Source of the DNA: Streptomyces sp. PKU-EA00015 | GTDB taxonomy: Bacteria > Actinomycetota > Actinomycetes > Streptomycetales > Streptomycetaceae | Direction of reading: 5' to 3' | Assembly: GCF_013387495.1 (NCBI RefSeq) | Contig: NZ_JABZEE010000024.1 | Coordinates: 62,001 to 126,000, forward strand | DNA length: 64,000 nt | Shown here: one piece after another, positions 16,862 to 25,988 of the stretch | Layout of the letters: each line of letters starts with the position of its first letter | Position numbering within the stretch: the stretch's first letter is position 1 | Position numbers and translations under genes: made by a program | The notes under the pieces: model-generated | Database searches by the model: none | Seen by the model: only the letters and a program-made list of their open reading frames with translations | What the model was told of the DNA's origin: nothing

Positions 16862-17347
16862 GAGGGCTCGCACGACAACCTGATCGAGGACTTCACCGTC
16901 GCGCAGCGCACGGTCCCCGCGCCCGCCGGGACCCAGCTGCACGGCATCAACGTGGAGGGTCTGTCGAGCCACAACGTCTGGTCGCGGGGCGTGATGGAGA
17001 TGGGCACCTTCGACACCCACCGCGGGGTGCCGTTCGCCAACGTCCGCACCGACATCACGGTGAACAACACCGGCAGGCACGGCGGCGACGCCGGCGCGGG
17101 ACCGCTGTACGGGGCGCGCTTTACGCACTGGAACGTGACCGTCACCAACGAGCGCGCCGGACTGGTCAGGATCGGCGGGGTCGCCCCATACAGCGCGACC
17201 GTCGCGATCAGTACGGTGCGCGAGTTCGACCAGATCGACGTGCCGGACTTCGCGGGGGATCTCCGCACCCGGCTCGAGGCGTACGGCTCTCCGGGCGGCG
17301 TGCGCCCCGCGAACCTCTACGAGGCCCAGCGCGAACTGCGCTGGTGA
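16862..17347 (+). pseudogene. C-terminal remnant of a secreted beta-helix, lyase-like protein
   Basis: From 16862 one frame reads EGSHDNLIEDFTVAQRTV and continues without a stop to 17347, but it has no start codon at its head and no ribosome-binding site. The first possible start inside is GTG 16952, leaving 131 residues. The repeated strand-turn pattern (SSHNVWSRGVMEMGTFDTHRG, VRTDITVNNTGRHGG, THWNVTVTNE) looks like the last coils of a right-handed beta-helix, as in polysaccharide lyases or alginate lyase-like proteins. The domain that would carry a signal peptide and the catalytic site is missing. I infer a 5'-truncated relic of a carbohydrate-active secreted enzyme. Confidence 0.55.
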
Positions 17348-17517
17348 CAACCCGTCTCTCCGGCCGGTGCACCGCCCGCATGCGGGACGCGCCGACCGGA
17401 GGGACGATCGCCCTCGGCGGGCGGCTGTCCGACATCGGCGGCCCTCGGCTGAGCACGCGGGTGACGGGCCGGTCGGCGCAGGAGGGACCGCCGCCCGGTT
17501 GAGGCCCGGGCGAGACC

Positions 17518-18867
17518 TCAGGCCTCGACGGCCTCGGCCTTCTCGGAGGCGGTCTCCGAAGCCTCGGGCCGGGCGTTCTCGGCCAGCGCCCGGCGCAGCA
17601 GGAGTGTGTACCCGGCCGCCGCGACGCAGCCCACGGCCGCACAGCCGATCCACAGGACGTCCGGGCCGGGGCCGTCGACCACCCAGCCGGCCAGGATCGG
17701 CGCGACGAATCCGGCGACCGCCCAGGACATGCCCATCACACCCTGGTAGCGGCCGCGGGCGTGCTCGGGGGCCAGGCGGGCCGTCGCGGCCGCGTTGGTC
17801 GGCACGTGCACCATTTCGCCGACGGTCCACACCACCACGGTGGCCGCGAACAGCAGAGGCGTGCCGGCCAGTGCCGTCACTCCCGTACCGGCGGCGAAGA
17901 GCAGCGAGGAGACGGTGAGCAGCGCGGCCGGCGAACGCTTCTCGGTGATCCTGTTGACCAGCAGCTGGAACGCGACGATCACCACCCCGTTGACCGCGAT
18001 GACCATGCCGTACGCGTCGGCCGACAGGCCCTCGCCCGCCATGGTCAGCGGCAGACCCACCCAGGGGGCGGTGAAGATCAGGCAGACGAGCAGATTGAGC
18101 AGGACCAGCGTCCTGAAGGGTGCGTCCTTCAGGACGTCGAGCACGGTCAGCCGCTCGTCCTCAGGGGCGCCCGCGACGGCGTCGGACCGCTTCTCGGGGC
18201 GGGTCTCCGGCAGCCGCAGGAAGACGATCAGCGCGCACAGCGCGGTGGCGAGGGCGTCGACCACGAACAGGGTCCGGTAGCCGAGGAAGATCGCGGCGCC
18301 GCCGCCGAGGGCGGCGATGGCGAAGCCGAGGTTGAGCGCCCAGTAGTTCAGCGCGTAGGCCCGGCGCAGCCCGGACTCGGGCACGAGGTCGGCGATGGTG
18401 GCGCTGATCGCGGGCCGTACGGCCTGCATCGCCACGCCCATCAGCAGCACCACGACCGCGATGCCCCAGGCGCTGGTCACCACGGCGAGCGCGGCGGCGC
18501 ACGCGCCGCCGGCCAGGTGCATGGAGATCATCGTGGGGCGCCGGCCCCACCGGTCGGTCAGCATGCCGCCCAGCGGCGACCCGGCGACGCCGCCGAGTCC
18601 GTGCAGCGCGACGACAAGGCCCGCGTACCACGCGGAGTAGCCCAGTTCCTGGGTCAGATAGAGCGACAGGAAGGTGAGGACGAAAGCGCCGGTACGGTTC
18701 ACCAGCGTCGAGGTCCACAGCCACCAGAAGCCCCCGGGCAGCCCCGAGACGGTTCCGCGCAACGCGCGTCTGAACGAGGCGACGGACATGGCGGAGACCC
18801 CCCGGGGTGTAAGCGGCTCAAGCGGCATCCGTAACTTACTGAGCCGCGCCTCGGCGCTGCCACTCAT
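17518..18867 (-). CDS. MFS multidrug-type transporter
   Basis: The protein (449 residues from the longest start) has about 12 membrane segments and the MFS loop 2-3 motif [14 protein letters not shown] (about 99-112), placing it in the drug-proton antiporter group. It probably exports an unknown small molecule. Start is uncertain. The most upstream ATG (18867) is followed by codon 12, TTA (18832-18834), a rare leucine codon read by the bldA tRNA. Starts at codon 14 or 27 (18789) would avoid it. Acidic residues dominate the cytoplasmic tail. It is divergent from gpmA. Confidence 0.85.
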   Translation of the reverse strand: MSGSAEARLSKLRMPLEPLTPRGVSAMSVASFRRALRGTVSGLPGGFWWLWTSTLVNRTGAFVLTFLSLYLTQELGYSAWYAGLVVALHGLGGVAGSPLGGMLTDRWGRRPTMISMHLAGGACAAALAVVTSAWGIAVVVLLMGVAMQAVRPAISATIADLVPESGLRRAYALNYWALNLGFAIAALGGGAAIFLGYRTLFVVDALATALCALIVFLRLPETRPEKRSDAVAGAPEDERLTVLDVLKDAPFRTLVLLNLLVCLIFTAPWVGLPLTMAGEGLSADAYGMVIAVNGVVIVAFQLLVNRITEKRSPAALLTVSSLLFAAGTGVTALAGTPLLFAATVVVWTVGEMVHVPTNAAATARLAPEHARGRYQGVMGMSWAVAGFVAPILAGWVVDGPGPDVLWIGCAAVGCVAAAGYTLLLRRALAENARPEASETASEKAEAVEA

Positions 18868-18931
18868 TTGACGGCGACCGTCAATCGAGTCCGCTCCTCG
18901 GTCACCCGCGCGGGTGGCGCGGGCCGTCGAT

Positions 18932-18945
18932 TAGGCTCGGGCCCA
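18932..18945 (+). promoter_or_regulatory. Candidate -10 (TAGGCT), leaderless gpmA
   Basis: TAGGCT at 18932-18937 is 8 bases before ATG 18945; no ribosome-binding site is seen. Confidence 0.4.
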
Positions 18946-19706
18946 TGGCCGACGCACCGTACAAGCTGATCCTCCTCCGCCACGGCGAGAGCGAATGGAA
19001 CGCGAAGAACCTGTTCACCGGCTGGGTGGACATCAACCTCACGGAGAAGGGCGAGAAGGAGGCAGTCCGCGGCGGTGAGCTGCTCAAGGACGCCGGCCTG
19101 CTCCCCGACGTTCTCCACACCTCGCTCCAGAAGCGGGCCATCCGCACCGCGCAGCTCGCGCTGGAGGCCGCGGACCGCCACTGGATCCCGGTCCACCGCT
19201 CATGGCGCCTGAACGAGCGCCACTACGGCGCACTGCAGGGCAAGGACAAGGCCCAGACCCTGGCCGAGTTCGGCGAGGAGCAGTTCATGCTCTGGCGCCG
19301 CTCGTACGACACCCCGCCGCCGGTCCTCGCCGACGACAACGAGTTCTCGCAGGCCAACGACGCCCGCTACGCGACGATCCCGAGCGAGCTGCGCCCGCGC
19401 ACCGAGTGCCTCAAGGACGTCGTCGAGCGCATGCTGCCGTACTGGTACGACGGCATCGTCCCCGACCTGCTGGCCGGCCGCACGGTCCTGATCGCCGCCC
19501 ACGGCAACAGCCTGCGCGCGCTGGTCAAGCACCTCGACGGCATCTCCGACGCCGACATCGCGGGCCTGAACATCCCGACGGGCATCCCGCTGGTCTACGA
19601 GCTCGACGCCGACTTCAACCCGATCACCCGGGGCGGCACCTACCTCGACCCGGACGCGGCGGCGGCGGCGATCGAGGCCGTGAAGAACCAGGGCAAGAAG
19701 AAGTAA
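18945..19706 (+). CDS. gpmA: 2,3-bisphosphoglycerate-dependent phosphoglycerate mutase
   Basis: The 253-residue protein has the catalytic RHGESEWN motif at 12-19 with phospho-histidine H13, and the second His in [15 protein letters not shown]. Length and the [11 protein letters not shown] stretch are typical of dPGM. It interconverts 3- and 2-phosphoglycerate in glycolysis and gluconeogenesis. It is a single gene with a strong terminator right behind it. Confidence 0.96.
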   Translation: MADAPYKLILLRHGESEWNAKNLFTGWVDINLTEKGEKEAVRGGELLKDAGLLPDVLHTSLQKRAIRTAQLALEAADRHWIPVHRSWRLNERHYGALQGKDKAQTLAEFGEEQFMLWRRSYDTPPPVLADDNEFSQANDARYATIPSELRPRTECLKDVVERMLPYWYDGIVPDLLAGRTVLIAAHGNSLRALVKHLDGISDADIAGLNIPTGIPLVYELDADFNPITRGGTYLDPDAAAAAIEAVKNQGKKK

Positions 19707-19719
19707 GCACGCACATCCG

Positions 19720-19760
19720 AGCCCCCGGCCTCGGCGACCTCGTCGCCGAGGCCGGGGGCT
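19720..19760 (+). terminator. gpmA terminator
   Basis: A perfect 19-base stem (19720-19738 with 19742-19760) with a 3-base loop, 14 bases after the gpmA stop. Confidence 0.85.
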
Positions 19761-19906
19761 TCGTGTCCCTGCTGCCCGCTACTGCGGACGGCGGCAGTCG
19801 TGCCTGTACCTCGGGGCACCCGGGACCGGGCGCCCCGGTTGCTGCCGCCGCGGACGTACATCGCGGCACCGTACGCGTCGCCGTGCCGGCGCTCCGGAAG
19901 GCGGAA

Positions 19907-19935
19907 GTCCCGCCCCCCTTCTCCTGGGGCGGGAC
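19907..19935 (-). terminator. Terminator of the Cys-rich gene
   Basis: GTCCCGCCCC / GGGGCGGGAC, 10 bases perfect with a 9-base loop, just downstream of the minus-strand stop at 19961. Confidence 0.6.
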
Positions 19936-19960
19936 CTACTCCGCGTGCCGCCGTCGTCGG

Positions 19961-20113
19961 CTACCCGCAGCAGCCGCCGCACTGGCAGGGCGCGCCCGAC
20001 TGGCAGCCGCAGCCGCAGCCCGAGCCGCACCCGCAGGCGCCGAGAACGGGCAGGAAGACGACTTCGACGGAGCTCGCTTCCTGCGGGGAGTCGGTCACGG
20101 GGGACTCGGCCAT
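19961..20113 (-). CDS. Small cysteine-rich protein (50 aa), possible metal binder
   Basis: ATG 20113 has an excellent GAGGAGG site 7 bases upstream, so translation is likely. The product has about 25 ordinary residues (MAESPVTDSPQEASS, then a VEVVFLPVLG strand) and then a tail of nine cysteines in 24 residues with CGC spacing (CGCGSGCGCGC and CQCGGCC). The tail resembles short metallothioneins or a metal-storage tail, but no family is recognised. It is followed by its own terminator and preceded by phoU in the same direction. Thioether-type maturation is unlikely since no LanB/LanC-like gene is nearby. Confidence 0.6.
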   Translation of the reverse strand: MAESPVTDSPQEASSVEVVFLPVLGACGCGSGCGCGCQSGAPCQCGGCCG

Positions 20114-20270
20114 GGGTGCCTCCTCATGGGCGCGCGCTGCCGCGCGCACGCATCACCGGCATACGGAAATGCCGCCTTCGCCCATTGCACGCCCGGCAGG
20201 CCCGGCGCATCAACGGCGCACATGCGCAAGCGCCCCCCAGCGCGCCGCGGATGCCGCCACGCGCCCTCGA

Positions 20271-20948
20271 CTACGCGCCCTCGACGGCGGTCTGCTGCTG
20301 GAGCTCGTCCGCGTGCTCGCCCGTCACCAGGTACACCACGCGCTTCGCCACCGACACCGCGTGGTCCGCGAAACGCTCGTAGTAGCGGCCGAGCAGCGTC
20401 ACGTCCACGGCCGTCTCGATGCCGTGCTTCCAGCGGTCGTCCATCAGGTGCTGGAAGAGCGTGCGGTGCAGCAGGTCCATCTCGTCGTCGTCCTGCTCCA
20501 GCTGGAGCGCCAGGTCGACGTCCTTGGTGATGATGACCTCCGCCGCCTTCGCCATCAGGCGCTGCGCCAGCTGACCCATCTGCAGAATCGTCGCGTGCAG
20601 GTCGTTCGGCACCGCGCGGTTCGGGAAGCGCAGCCGCGCCAGCTTCGCCACGTGCTGCGCGAGGTCGCCCGAGCGCTCCAGGTCGGCGCTCATCCGCAGC
20701 GAGGTCACCACGATCCGCAGATCCGTCGCGACCGGCTGCTGCCGGGCCAGGAGGGCGATCGCACGCGCCTCCAGGTCGTGCTGGAGGTCGTCGACCTTCT
20801 GGTCGGCGGCGATCACACTCTCGGCCAGCTTGAGGTCGGCGTCGAGCATGGCCGTCGTGGCGCGCCCGATCGCCGACCCGACCAGCCGGGCCATCTCGAC
20901 CAGGCCCTCGCCGATCGAGTCCAGTTCCTCGTGGTACGCGTCACGCAT
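20271..20948 (-). CDS. phoU: Phosphate-specific transport regulator PhoU
   Basis: The 225-residue protein begins MRDAYHEELDSIGEGLVEMARLVG and has two PhoU three-helix bundles. Metal-binding ExxxD signatures are present in both repeats, for example the DLERSGDLAQHVAKLA stretch and RYYERFADHAVSVAKRVVYLVTG. PhoU couples the Pst transporter to the PhoR/PhoP sensor. ATG 20948 has a GAGAGGGA site. It is divergent from phoR with PHO-box-like sequences between them. Confidence 0.93.
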   Translation of the reverse strand: MRDAYHEELDSIGEGLVEMARLVGSAIGRATTAMLDADLKLAESVIAADQKVDDLQHDLEARAIALLARQQPVATDLRIVVTSLRMSADLERSGDLAQHVAKLARLRFPNRAVPNDLHATILQMGQLAQRLMAKAAEVIITKDVDLALQLEQDDDEMDLLHRTLFQHLMDDRWKHGIETAVDVTLLGRYYERFADHAVSVAKRVVYLVTGEHADELQQQTAVEGA

Positions 20949-21029
20949 TGGGTGTCCCTCTCTTGATGCGACCGGGTCCGGGTGGGGCTCCGAACCCCCA
21001 CGCTCCCACGTTCGGCCCTGTAGTGGTCC

Positions 21030-21073
21030 GAACGCTCCCCCGCAAATGAACCACCACTTTCCCCTTGGTGAAC
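21030..21073 (-). promoter_or_regulatory. Candidate PHO boxes in the phoU / phoR-phoP intergenic region
   Basis: On the minus strand GTTCACC (21067-21073) and GGTTCAT (21046-21052) have GTTC cores exactly 22 bases apart, two turns of the 11-base PhoP direct-repeat unit. A third GTTC core lies at 21030-21033. PhoP binding at this divergent promoter is known in S. coelicolor. Exact repeat boundaries are inferred. Confidence 0.6.
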
Positions 21074-21134
21074 TCTGAGCGACGACTGTTCGAGGTGCCA
21101 CCCGTTTGGCTGGGAGAGTGTCCGGGACCCCGCA

Positions 21135-21148
21135 TAACCTGGGATGCA
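21135..21148 (+). promoter_or_regulatory. Candidate -10 (TAACCT), leaderless phoR-phoP transcript
   Basis: TAACCT at 21135-21140 lies 8 bases before the ATG at 21148. No ribosome-binding site. Confidence 0.4.
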
Positions 21149-22407
21149 TGGACGTGAACGCGGCGGTCGCCGCAGCGGCAGCGATCGCCGGTCTTTGCAC
21201 CGGCGTCATCGCGGTGCTGGCGTTCCGCTGGAGCGAGCGGGAACAGAAGCGCCCCACCCGCACCTCGCTCCACACCGATGCCGTGCTGCCGCCCGGCGTC
21301 GACACCGTGCTGTCCGTCCTCCGTTCCTCCGCGGTCGTCCTGGACGAGTCCGACTCGGTCGTCAAGGCCAGCTCCGCGGCGTACGCACTCGGTCTGGTCC
21401 GCGGCGGAAAGCTCGCCGTCGAACCGATGCTGCACATGGCTCGTGACACCCGCCGCGACGGCGAGATACGGCAGGTCGAGCTGGACCTGCCCCGCCGCGG
21501 CACCGGCCGCGGCGAGGCCCTGGCCGTTTCCGCCCGCGTCGCCCCGCTCGGCTCGCGCCTCGTCCTCCTCCTCGTCGAGGACCTCACCGAGGCACGACGG
21601 ATAGAGGCGGTGCGGCGCGACTTCGTCGCCAACGTCAGCCATGAGCTCAAGACCCCGGTCGGCGCGCTCTCCCTGCTCTCCGAGGCGGTCATGGACGCCT
21701 CGGACGACCCCGAGGCGGTCATGCGCTTCGCCGGCCGCATGCAGATCGAGGCGACCCGGCTCACCAACCTCGTACAGGAGCTCATCGACCTCTCCCGGGT
21801 CCAGAACGACGACCCCCTGGAGGACTCCGAGCCCGTGCGCGTGGACGAACTGGTCGCCGAGGCCATCGACCGCTCCCGGCACACCGCGTCCACCAAACAG
21901 ATCACCATGGCCTCGGGCGGCACCGCCGACCTCAGCATCTGGGGAAACCGCGGCCAGCTCGCCGCCGCCCTCGGCAACCTCGTCGAGAACGCGGTCAACT
22001 ACTCACCGGCCCGTACGCGCGTCGGCATCTCCGCCCGCCGGGTCAGCGCGCCCGGGGGCGACCTCATCGAGATCGCCGTCACCGACCAGGGCATCGGTAT
22101 CTCCGAGAAGGACCGCGAGCGGATCTTCGAGCGGTTCTACCGCGTCGATCCCGCCCGCTCCCGTGCCACCGGAGGCACCGGCCTGGGCCTTGCCATCGTC
22201 AAGCACGTGGCCGCCTCGCACGGCGGGGAGGTCACGGTGTGGAGCTCCGAGGGACAGGGCTCCACGTTCACCCTGCGGCTGCCCGAGGCGGGCGCCGCGC
22301 GGGACCGCGCCACCACCACCGGCCCGGATCGCCTCGACGAGGACGACGACCGGCCTTACGACACCGATCCGAACAGTGAAATTCCTGCCCCGGAGGTCCT
22401 TCCGTGA
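21148..22407 (+). CDS. phoR: Sensor histidine kinase PhoR (SenX3-type)
   Basis: The 419-residue protein has one N-terminal membrane segment (about 5-25), a PAS-like region (45-150), then the H-box FVANVSHELKTPVG, N-box NLVENAVNYS, G1 DQGIGIS, F FERFYRVD and G2 GGTGLGLAIV. It senses phosphate limitation, probably with PhoU and Pst, and phosphorylates PhoP. Start ATG 21148 is set by a -10 box; an open frame begins 14 codons earlier. The last four bases overlap phoP (GTGA), indicating translational coupling. Confidence 0.94.
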   Translation: MDVNAAVAAAAAIAGLCTGVIAVLAFRWSEREQKRPTRTSLHTDAVLPPGVDTVLSVLRSSAVVLDESDSVVKASSAAYALGLVRGGKLAVEPMLHMARDTRRDGEIRQVELDLPRRGTGRGEALAVSARVAPLGSRLVLLLVEDLTEARRIEAVRRDFVANVSHELKTPVGALSLLSEAVMDASDDPEAVMRFAGRMQIEATRLTNLVQELIDLSRVQNDDPLEDSEPVRVDELVAEAIDRSRHTASTKQITMASGGTADLSIWGNRGQLAAALGNLVENAVNYSPARTRVGISARRVSAPGGDLIEIAVTDQGIGISEKDRERIFERFYRVDPARSRATGGTGLGLAIVKHVAASHGGEVTVWSSEGQGSTFTLRLPEAGAARDRATTTGPDRLDEDDDRPYDTDPNSEIPAPEVLP

Positions 22408-23084
22408 CCCGAGTGCTCGTCGTCGAGGATGAGGAATCCTTCAGCGACGCCCTGTCCTACATGCTCCGCAAGGAGGGCTTCGAGGTCGCCGTGGCGACCA
22501 CGGGTCCCGAGGGTCTCGACGAGTTCGAGCGCAATGGCGCCGACCTCGTGCTCCTCGACCTGATGCTGCCCGGCCTGCCCGGTACCGAGGTCTGCCGCCA
22601 GCTGCGCGGCCGCTCGAACGTCCCGGTCATCATGGTGACCGCGAAGGACAGCGAGATCGACAAGGTCGTCGGGCTGGAGATAGGAGCCGACGACTACGTG
22701 ACCAAGCCCTTCTCCTCGCGGGAGCTGGTCGCCCGCATCCGCGCGGTGCTGCGCCGCCGCGGTGAGCCGGAGGAGGTCACCCCCGCCGCCCTTGAGGCCG
22801 GCCCCGTCCGGATGGACGTGGACCGCCACGTCGTCACCGTCTCCGGCGGCAAGGTCGACCTGCCGCTGAAGGAGTTCGACCTGCTGGAGATGCTGCTGCG
22901 CAACGCGGGCAGGGTCCTGACCCGTATGCAGCTCATCGACCGGGTCTGGGGCGCGGACTACGTCGGCGACACCAAGACCCTCGACGTCCACGTCAAGCGC
23001 CTGCGCGCCAAGATCGAGCCGGACCCGGGGGCCCCGCGCTACCTGGTGACGGTCCGCGGCCTGGGCTACAAGTTCGAGCCGTAG
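22404..23084 (+). CDS. phoP: OmpR-family response regulator PhoP
   Basis: The 226-residue regulator has a receiver (acidic pocket VEDEE, phospho-acceptor D52 in LVLLDLMLPG, K101 in TKPFSS) and a winged-helix DNA-binding domain (about 130-225, with RVLTRMQLIDRVWGADYVGDTKTLDVHVKRLRAKIE). It binds PHO boxes to switch on phosphate scavenging and repress many antibiotic genes. GTG start overlaps the phoR stop by four bases. A very strong terminator follows. Confidence 0.95.
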   Translation: MTRVLVVEDEESFSDALSYMLRKEGFEVAVATTGPEGLDEFERNGADLVLLDLMLPGLPGTEVCRQLRGRSNVPVIMVTAKDSEIDKVVGLEIGADDYVTKPFSSRELVARIRAVLRRRGEPEEVTPAALEAGPVRMDVDRHVVTVSGGKVDLPLKEFDLLEMLLRNAGRVLTRMQLIDRVWGADYVGDTKTLDVHVKRLRAKIEPDPGAPRYLVTVRGLGYKFEP

Positions 23085-23152
23085 ACCGCGGAACGAGCGG
23101 AACGCGTACGACCGGCGCCACAGGCGCGCCGAGCGCGGCCGGCACACATGCC

Positions 23153-23190
23153 GGGAAGGGCGCCCACCGAGATCGGTGGGCGCCCTTCCC
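23153..23190 (+). terminator. phoP terminator
   Basis: Perfect 16-base stem (23153-23168 / 23175-23190) with a 6-base loop. It can also terminate the convergent lipoprotein gene. Confidence 0.85.
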
Positions 23191-23211
23191 GTACGCCTGG
23201 TGCGCGGTGTG

Positions 23212-23880
23212 TCAGTGACCCGAGCCGTGGGACGCGGACGCCGAGTCCGACGGGGACGCCGCCTCGCCGCCCGCGGCCTCGCGCTGCTGGTCGGAGACGG
23301 CCGGAGAGCCCGACGGGGAACCGGCCGGAGAGCCCGACGGCGACGGCGCGGCCGGCTGCTCGGCCGTCGGCTTCGGCGACGAGGACGGGCCGAAGCCCGC
23401 GTAGTAGCCGGTGGCCGGGACGACGAACGTCACCATCTTCACGTCGCCGGTCTCGCTGAAGCGGAAGACGACCTCCTGCGTGTCGCCGTTCCTCACCGCC
23501 TCGTGGCCGCCCGCGATCACGGCGGACGCGTTGCCCTTGCCGCCGATGATCACCGAGCCGCCGGCCGGGACCGTGATCGGGCCCGAACCCTGGGCCGCCT
23601 TGAGCGCGACCTTCGCGTCGGAGCCCGGGAGCGTGATCGAGTCGAGGGTCTGCTTCTGGGTGCCCTCGTTGAAGACCGTGACGCTGACGGCCGCCGCGCC
23701 CTCGGGCTGCGTGATGACGGTCGCGTTCTGGAGCTTGAGGTCGTCGACGGCCGTCGCGGCGTTGTCCGGCCTGACGCCGAGGGTCTGCGCGTCGTTGCCC
23801 GCACCGCAGGCGGAGAGCGAGGCGATCGAGAAGACGATGGCAGCGCCGGCGAGGGCACCGCGTCGAAGGCTGCTGCTCAC
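23212..23880 (-). CDS. Lipoprotein, DUF461/PCu(A)C-like domain
   Basis: The 222-residue product starts with a lipoprotein signal (VSSSLRRGALAGAAIVFSIASLSAC, lipobox LSAC with Cys25) and has an immunoglobulin-like beta domain (about 35-155) of the DUF461/copper-chaperone PCu(A)C-like group. It ends in a long Pro/Ser/Gly/Ala-rich tail, probably crossing the wall. The Met/His copper ligands of true PCu(A)C proteins are not obvious, so copper binding is doubtful. GTG 23880 is the start. It converges on phoP. Confidence 0.75.
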   Translation of the reverse strand: MSSSLRRGALAGAAIVFSIASLSACGAGNDAQTLGVRPDNAATAVDDLKLQNATVITQPEGAAAVSVTVFNEGTQKQTLDSITLPGSDAKVALKAAQGSGPITVPAGGSVIIGGKGNASAVIAGGHEAVRNGDTQEVVFRFSETGDVKMVTFVVPATGYYAGFGPSSSPKPTAEQPAAPSPSGSPAGSPSGSPAVSDQQREAAGGEAASPSDSASASHGSGH

Positions 23881-24106
23881 GGCGGCGGCTTCTCCTTGGA
23901 CGTACGGACTGTTGGTTGGCTGTCACCGGCCTGTGGCGTCAGCTCGCGCTCAGGTTACCGAGCCGCAGGTCGCGCCCCGCACCCGACCCGCCCTTTGCCC
24001 GCGCGGCCCGCGTACCGGGGGTCGCGGGGCAGCGGCGGCAGCATGCTTTCGGACTTCGGACGGCTGCCCCGATCATGCCGATACGCACGCCGTTCACATA
24101 ACGCCG

Positions 24107-24163
24107 GTGATCAATTTCCCGGGCGGCCATGCTTTCCTTACGAATAGCCCGAAGTGATCAATT
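24107..24163 (+). repeat. Direct repeats GTGATCAATT upstream of carD
   Basis: GTGATCAATT occurs at 24107-24116 and 24154-24163 in the unusually long (590-base) gap before carD. Each contains the palindrome TGATCA. The rest of the gap is AT-richer than its surroundings, with a CCCCTTGGAAGGGG palindrome at about 24259-24272 and a TAACGT box nearby. It is probably promoter DNA with no supported gene. Confidence 0.35.
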
Positions 24164-24472
24164 GTGGATTCTGCGCCGCCAGGGCCGTACGGGTGACCGA
24201 TCCTCGAACGGACTACATGAACTCGGCCATCGAGAACCCGGCAAATCAGGACGTTCAACCCCTTGGAAGGGGGGTGTGCGGTGTGTAACGTGTGCGTTTC
24301 TGTGTGCCCGCGCAGCCGCTCCGACCTGCGAATACCCCCCTCCGCAAGCCGTCCGCAGCACGTTCGTGTCGCTGTTGTCAAGCCCCGAGATATGCCCTGA
24401 CCTGCGAAAACGCCATTCAGAAGAAGCTGTATCCGTGTTACCCTGGATAGCCACGGAAGGGGTACCTGTCAC

Positions 24473-24955
24473 ATGACGTTCAAGGTTGGCGACACCGTGG
24501 TCTATCCCCATCACGGGGCCGCGCTGATCGAGGCCATCGAAACTCGCCAGATCAAAGGCGTGGACAAGACCTACTTGGTGCTCAAGGTCGCCCAGGGCGA
24601 CCTGACGGTTCGCGTACCGGCGGACAATGCGGAGTTCGTCGGCGTTCGCGATGTGGTCGGTCAGGACGGGCTCGACCGGGTCTTCGAGGTTCTTCGCGCA
24701 CCTTACGCGGAGGAGCCGACGAACTGGTCCCGGCGCTACAAGGCAAATCTCGAGAAGCTCGCCTCCGGCGATGTCATCAAGGTCGCCGAAGTAGTACGTG
24801 ACCTGTGGCGGCGAGAGCGTGAGCGCGGGCTTTCCGCCGGTGAGAAGCGGATGCTCGCAAAGGCGCGCCAGATCCTGGTGAGCGAGCTCGCCCTCGCGGA
24901 GAACACCAATGAGGACAAGGCCGAGGCCCTGCTCGACGAGGTCCTCGCGTCCTGA
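24473..24955 (+). CDS. carD: CarD/CdnL-family RNA-polymerase-binding regulator
   Basis: The 160-residue protein has the N-terminal Tudor-like RNAP beta-binding domain ([29 protein letters not shown]) and the C-terminal helical DNA-binding part with the conserved tryptophan ([17 protein letters not shown]) that stabilises the open complex. Mycobacterial CarD stabilises promoter opening at rRNA and many other promoters and is essential. A GGAAGGGG site lies 11 bases upstream of ATG 24473. It is upstream of ispD-ispF, an order widely conserved in actinobacteria. Confidence 0.93.
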   Translation: MTFKVGDTVVYPHHGAALIEAIETRQIKGVDKTYLVLKVAQGDLTVRVPADNAEFVGVRDVVGQDGLDRVFEVLRAPYAEEPTNWSRRYKANLEKLASGDVIKVAEVVRDLWRRERERGLSAGEKRMLAKARQILVSELALAENTNEDKAEALLDEVLAS

Positions 24956-25250
24956 CGCACGATTGATGCCGCGGTGCCCGCTGACACGCTGGACGATCCA
25001 GCCTGTCGCCGGGCGCTGCGGCATGTTCGTCCACGAGTGTCATGTCGACGTCTCCCGTCGACCACCGCCGCTCGCACATCACACCGTGCGCTGTTGTGGT
25101 GTGCCGGGCCCGGGCGGCTGGCGCAGACCAGTGGTCACGGAAGGGTCCGGTCAAGGCGTCGCGCCCGGCACTCCCCCCACCTGACGGCCGGGGGCATGCC
25201 CAGGCCATACCCATGTCGGCCGAGGAAACAAACCTGCGGGAGTGCAACCG

Positions 25251-25988
25251 ATGCCAGACCAACCGCGCCCCTACCGCACCGCAGCCGTGATCCCGGCCGC
25301 CGGCCGGGGCGTGCGCCTCGGACCGGGCGCCCCCAAGGCCCTGCGCGCGCTGAACGGCACGCCCATCCTGGTCCACGCCGTCCGCGCCATGGCCGCGTCC
25401 CGCGCCGTCTCCCTCGTCGTCGTCGTGGCGCCGCCGGACGGCGCCGCCGACGTCAAGCGCCTCATGGACGCCCACGCCCTGCCCGAGCGGACGGACTACC
25501 TCGTCGTCCCCGGCGGCGACAGCCGCCAGGAATCCGTACGCCTCGGGCTCGACGCCCTCCCCGACGGCATCGACATCGTCCTGGTCCACGACGCGGCGCG
25601 CCCGCTCGTGCCCGTCGACACCGTGGACGCCGTCATCGAGGCCGTGCGCGACGGCGCGCCCGCCGTCGTACCGGCGCTCCCGCTCGCCGACACCGTCAAA
25701 GAGGTCGAGCCGGCACCGGAGGGCGAACCCGAGCCGGTCGTCGCCACCCCCGCGCGAGCCCGTCTGCGCGCCGTGCAGACCCCGCAGGGCTTCGACCACG
25801 ACACCCTCGTCCGCGCGCACCGCACCGTGACCGGCGACGTCACCGACGACGCCGGCATGGTCGAGCAACTCGGCCTGAAGGTCGTCGTCGTCCCCGGCCA
25901 CGAAGAGGCCTTCAAGGTGACCCGGCCGCTCGACCTCGTCCTCGCCGAGGCCGTACTCGCCCGCAGGAGGGCCAACGATGGCTTCTGA
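25251..25988 (+). CDS. ispD: 2-C-methyl-D-erythritol 4-phosphate cytidylyltransferase
   Basis: The 245-residue protein has the nucleotidyltransferase loop [19 protein letters not shown] and the family signature [10 protein letters not shown]. IspD transfers CMP to MEP in the non-mevalonate isoprenoid pathway. ATG 25251 is chosen because CGGGAG ends 8 bases upstream; a GTG at 25242 overlaps that site. The 3' end overlaps ispF by 11 bases, so the two are translated together. Confidence 0.94.
   Translation: MPDQPRPYRTAAVIPAAGRGVRLGPGAPKALRALNGTPILVHAVRAMAASRAVSLVVVVAPPDGAADVKRLMDAHALPERTDYLVVPGGDSRQESVRLGLDALPDGIDIVLVHDAARPLVPVDTVDAVIEAVRDGAPAVVPALPLADTVKEVEPAPEGEPEPVVATPARARLRAVQTPQGFDHDTLVRAHRTVTGDVTDDAGMVEQLGLKVVVVPGHEEAFKVTRPLDLVLAEAVLARRRANDGF

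Noticed and set aside
19640-19861. Minus-strand frame of 73 codons after gpmA
   Set aside because: It overlaps the gpmA terminator and 3' end, has no ribosome-binding site and no recognisable protein.
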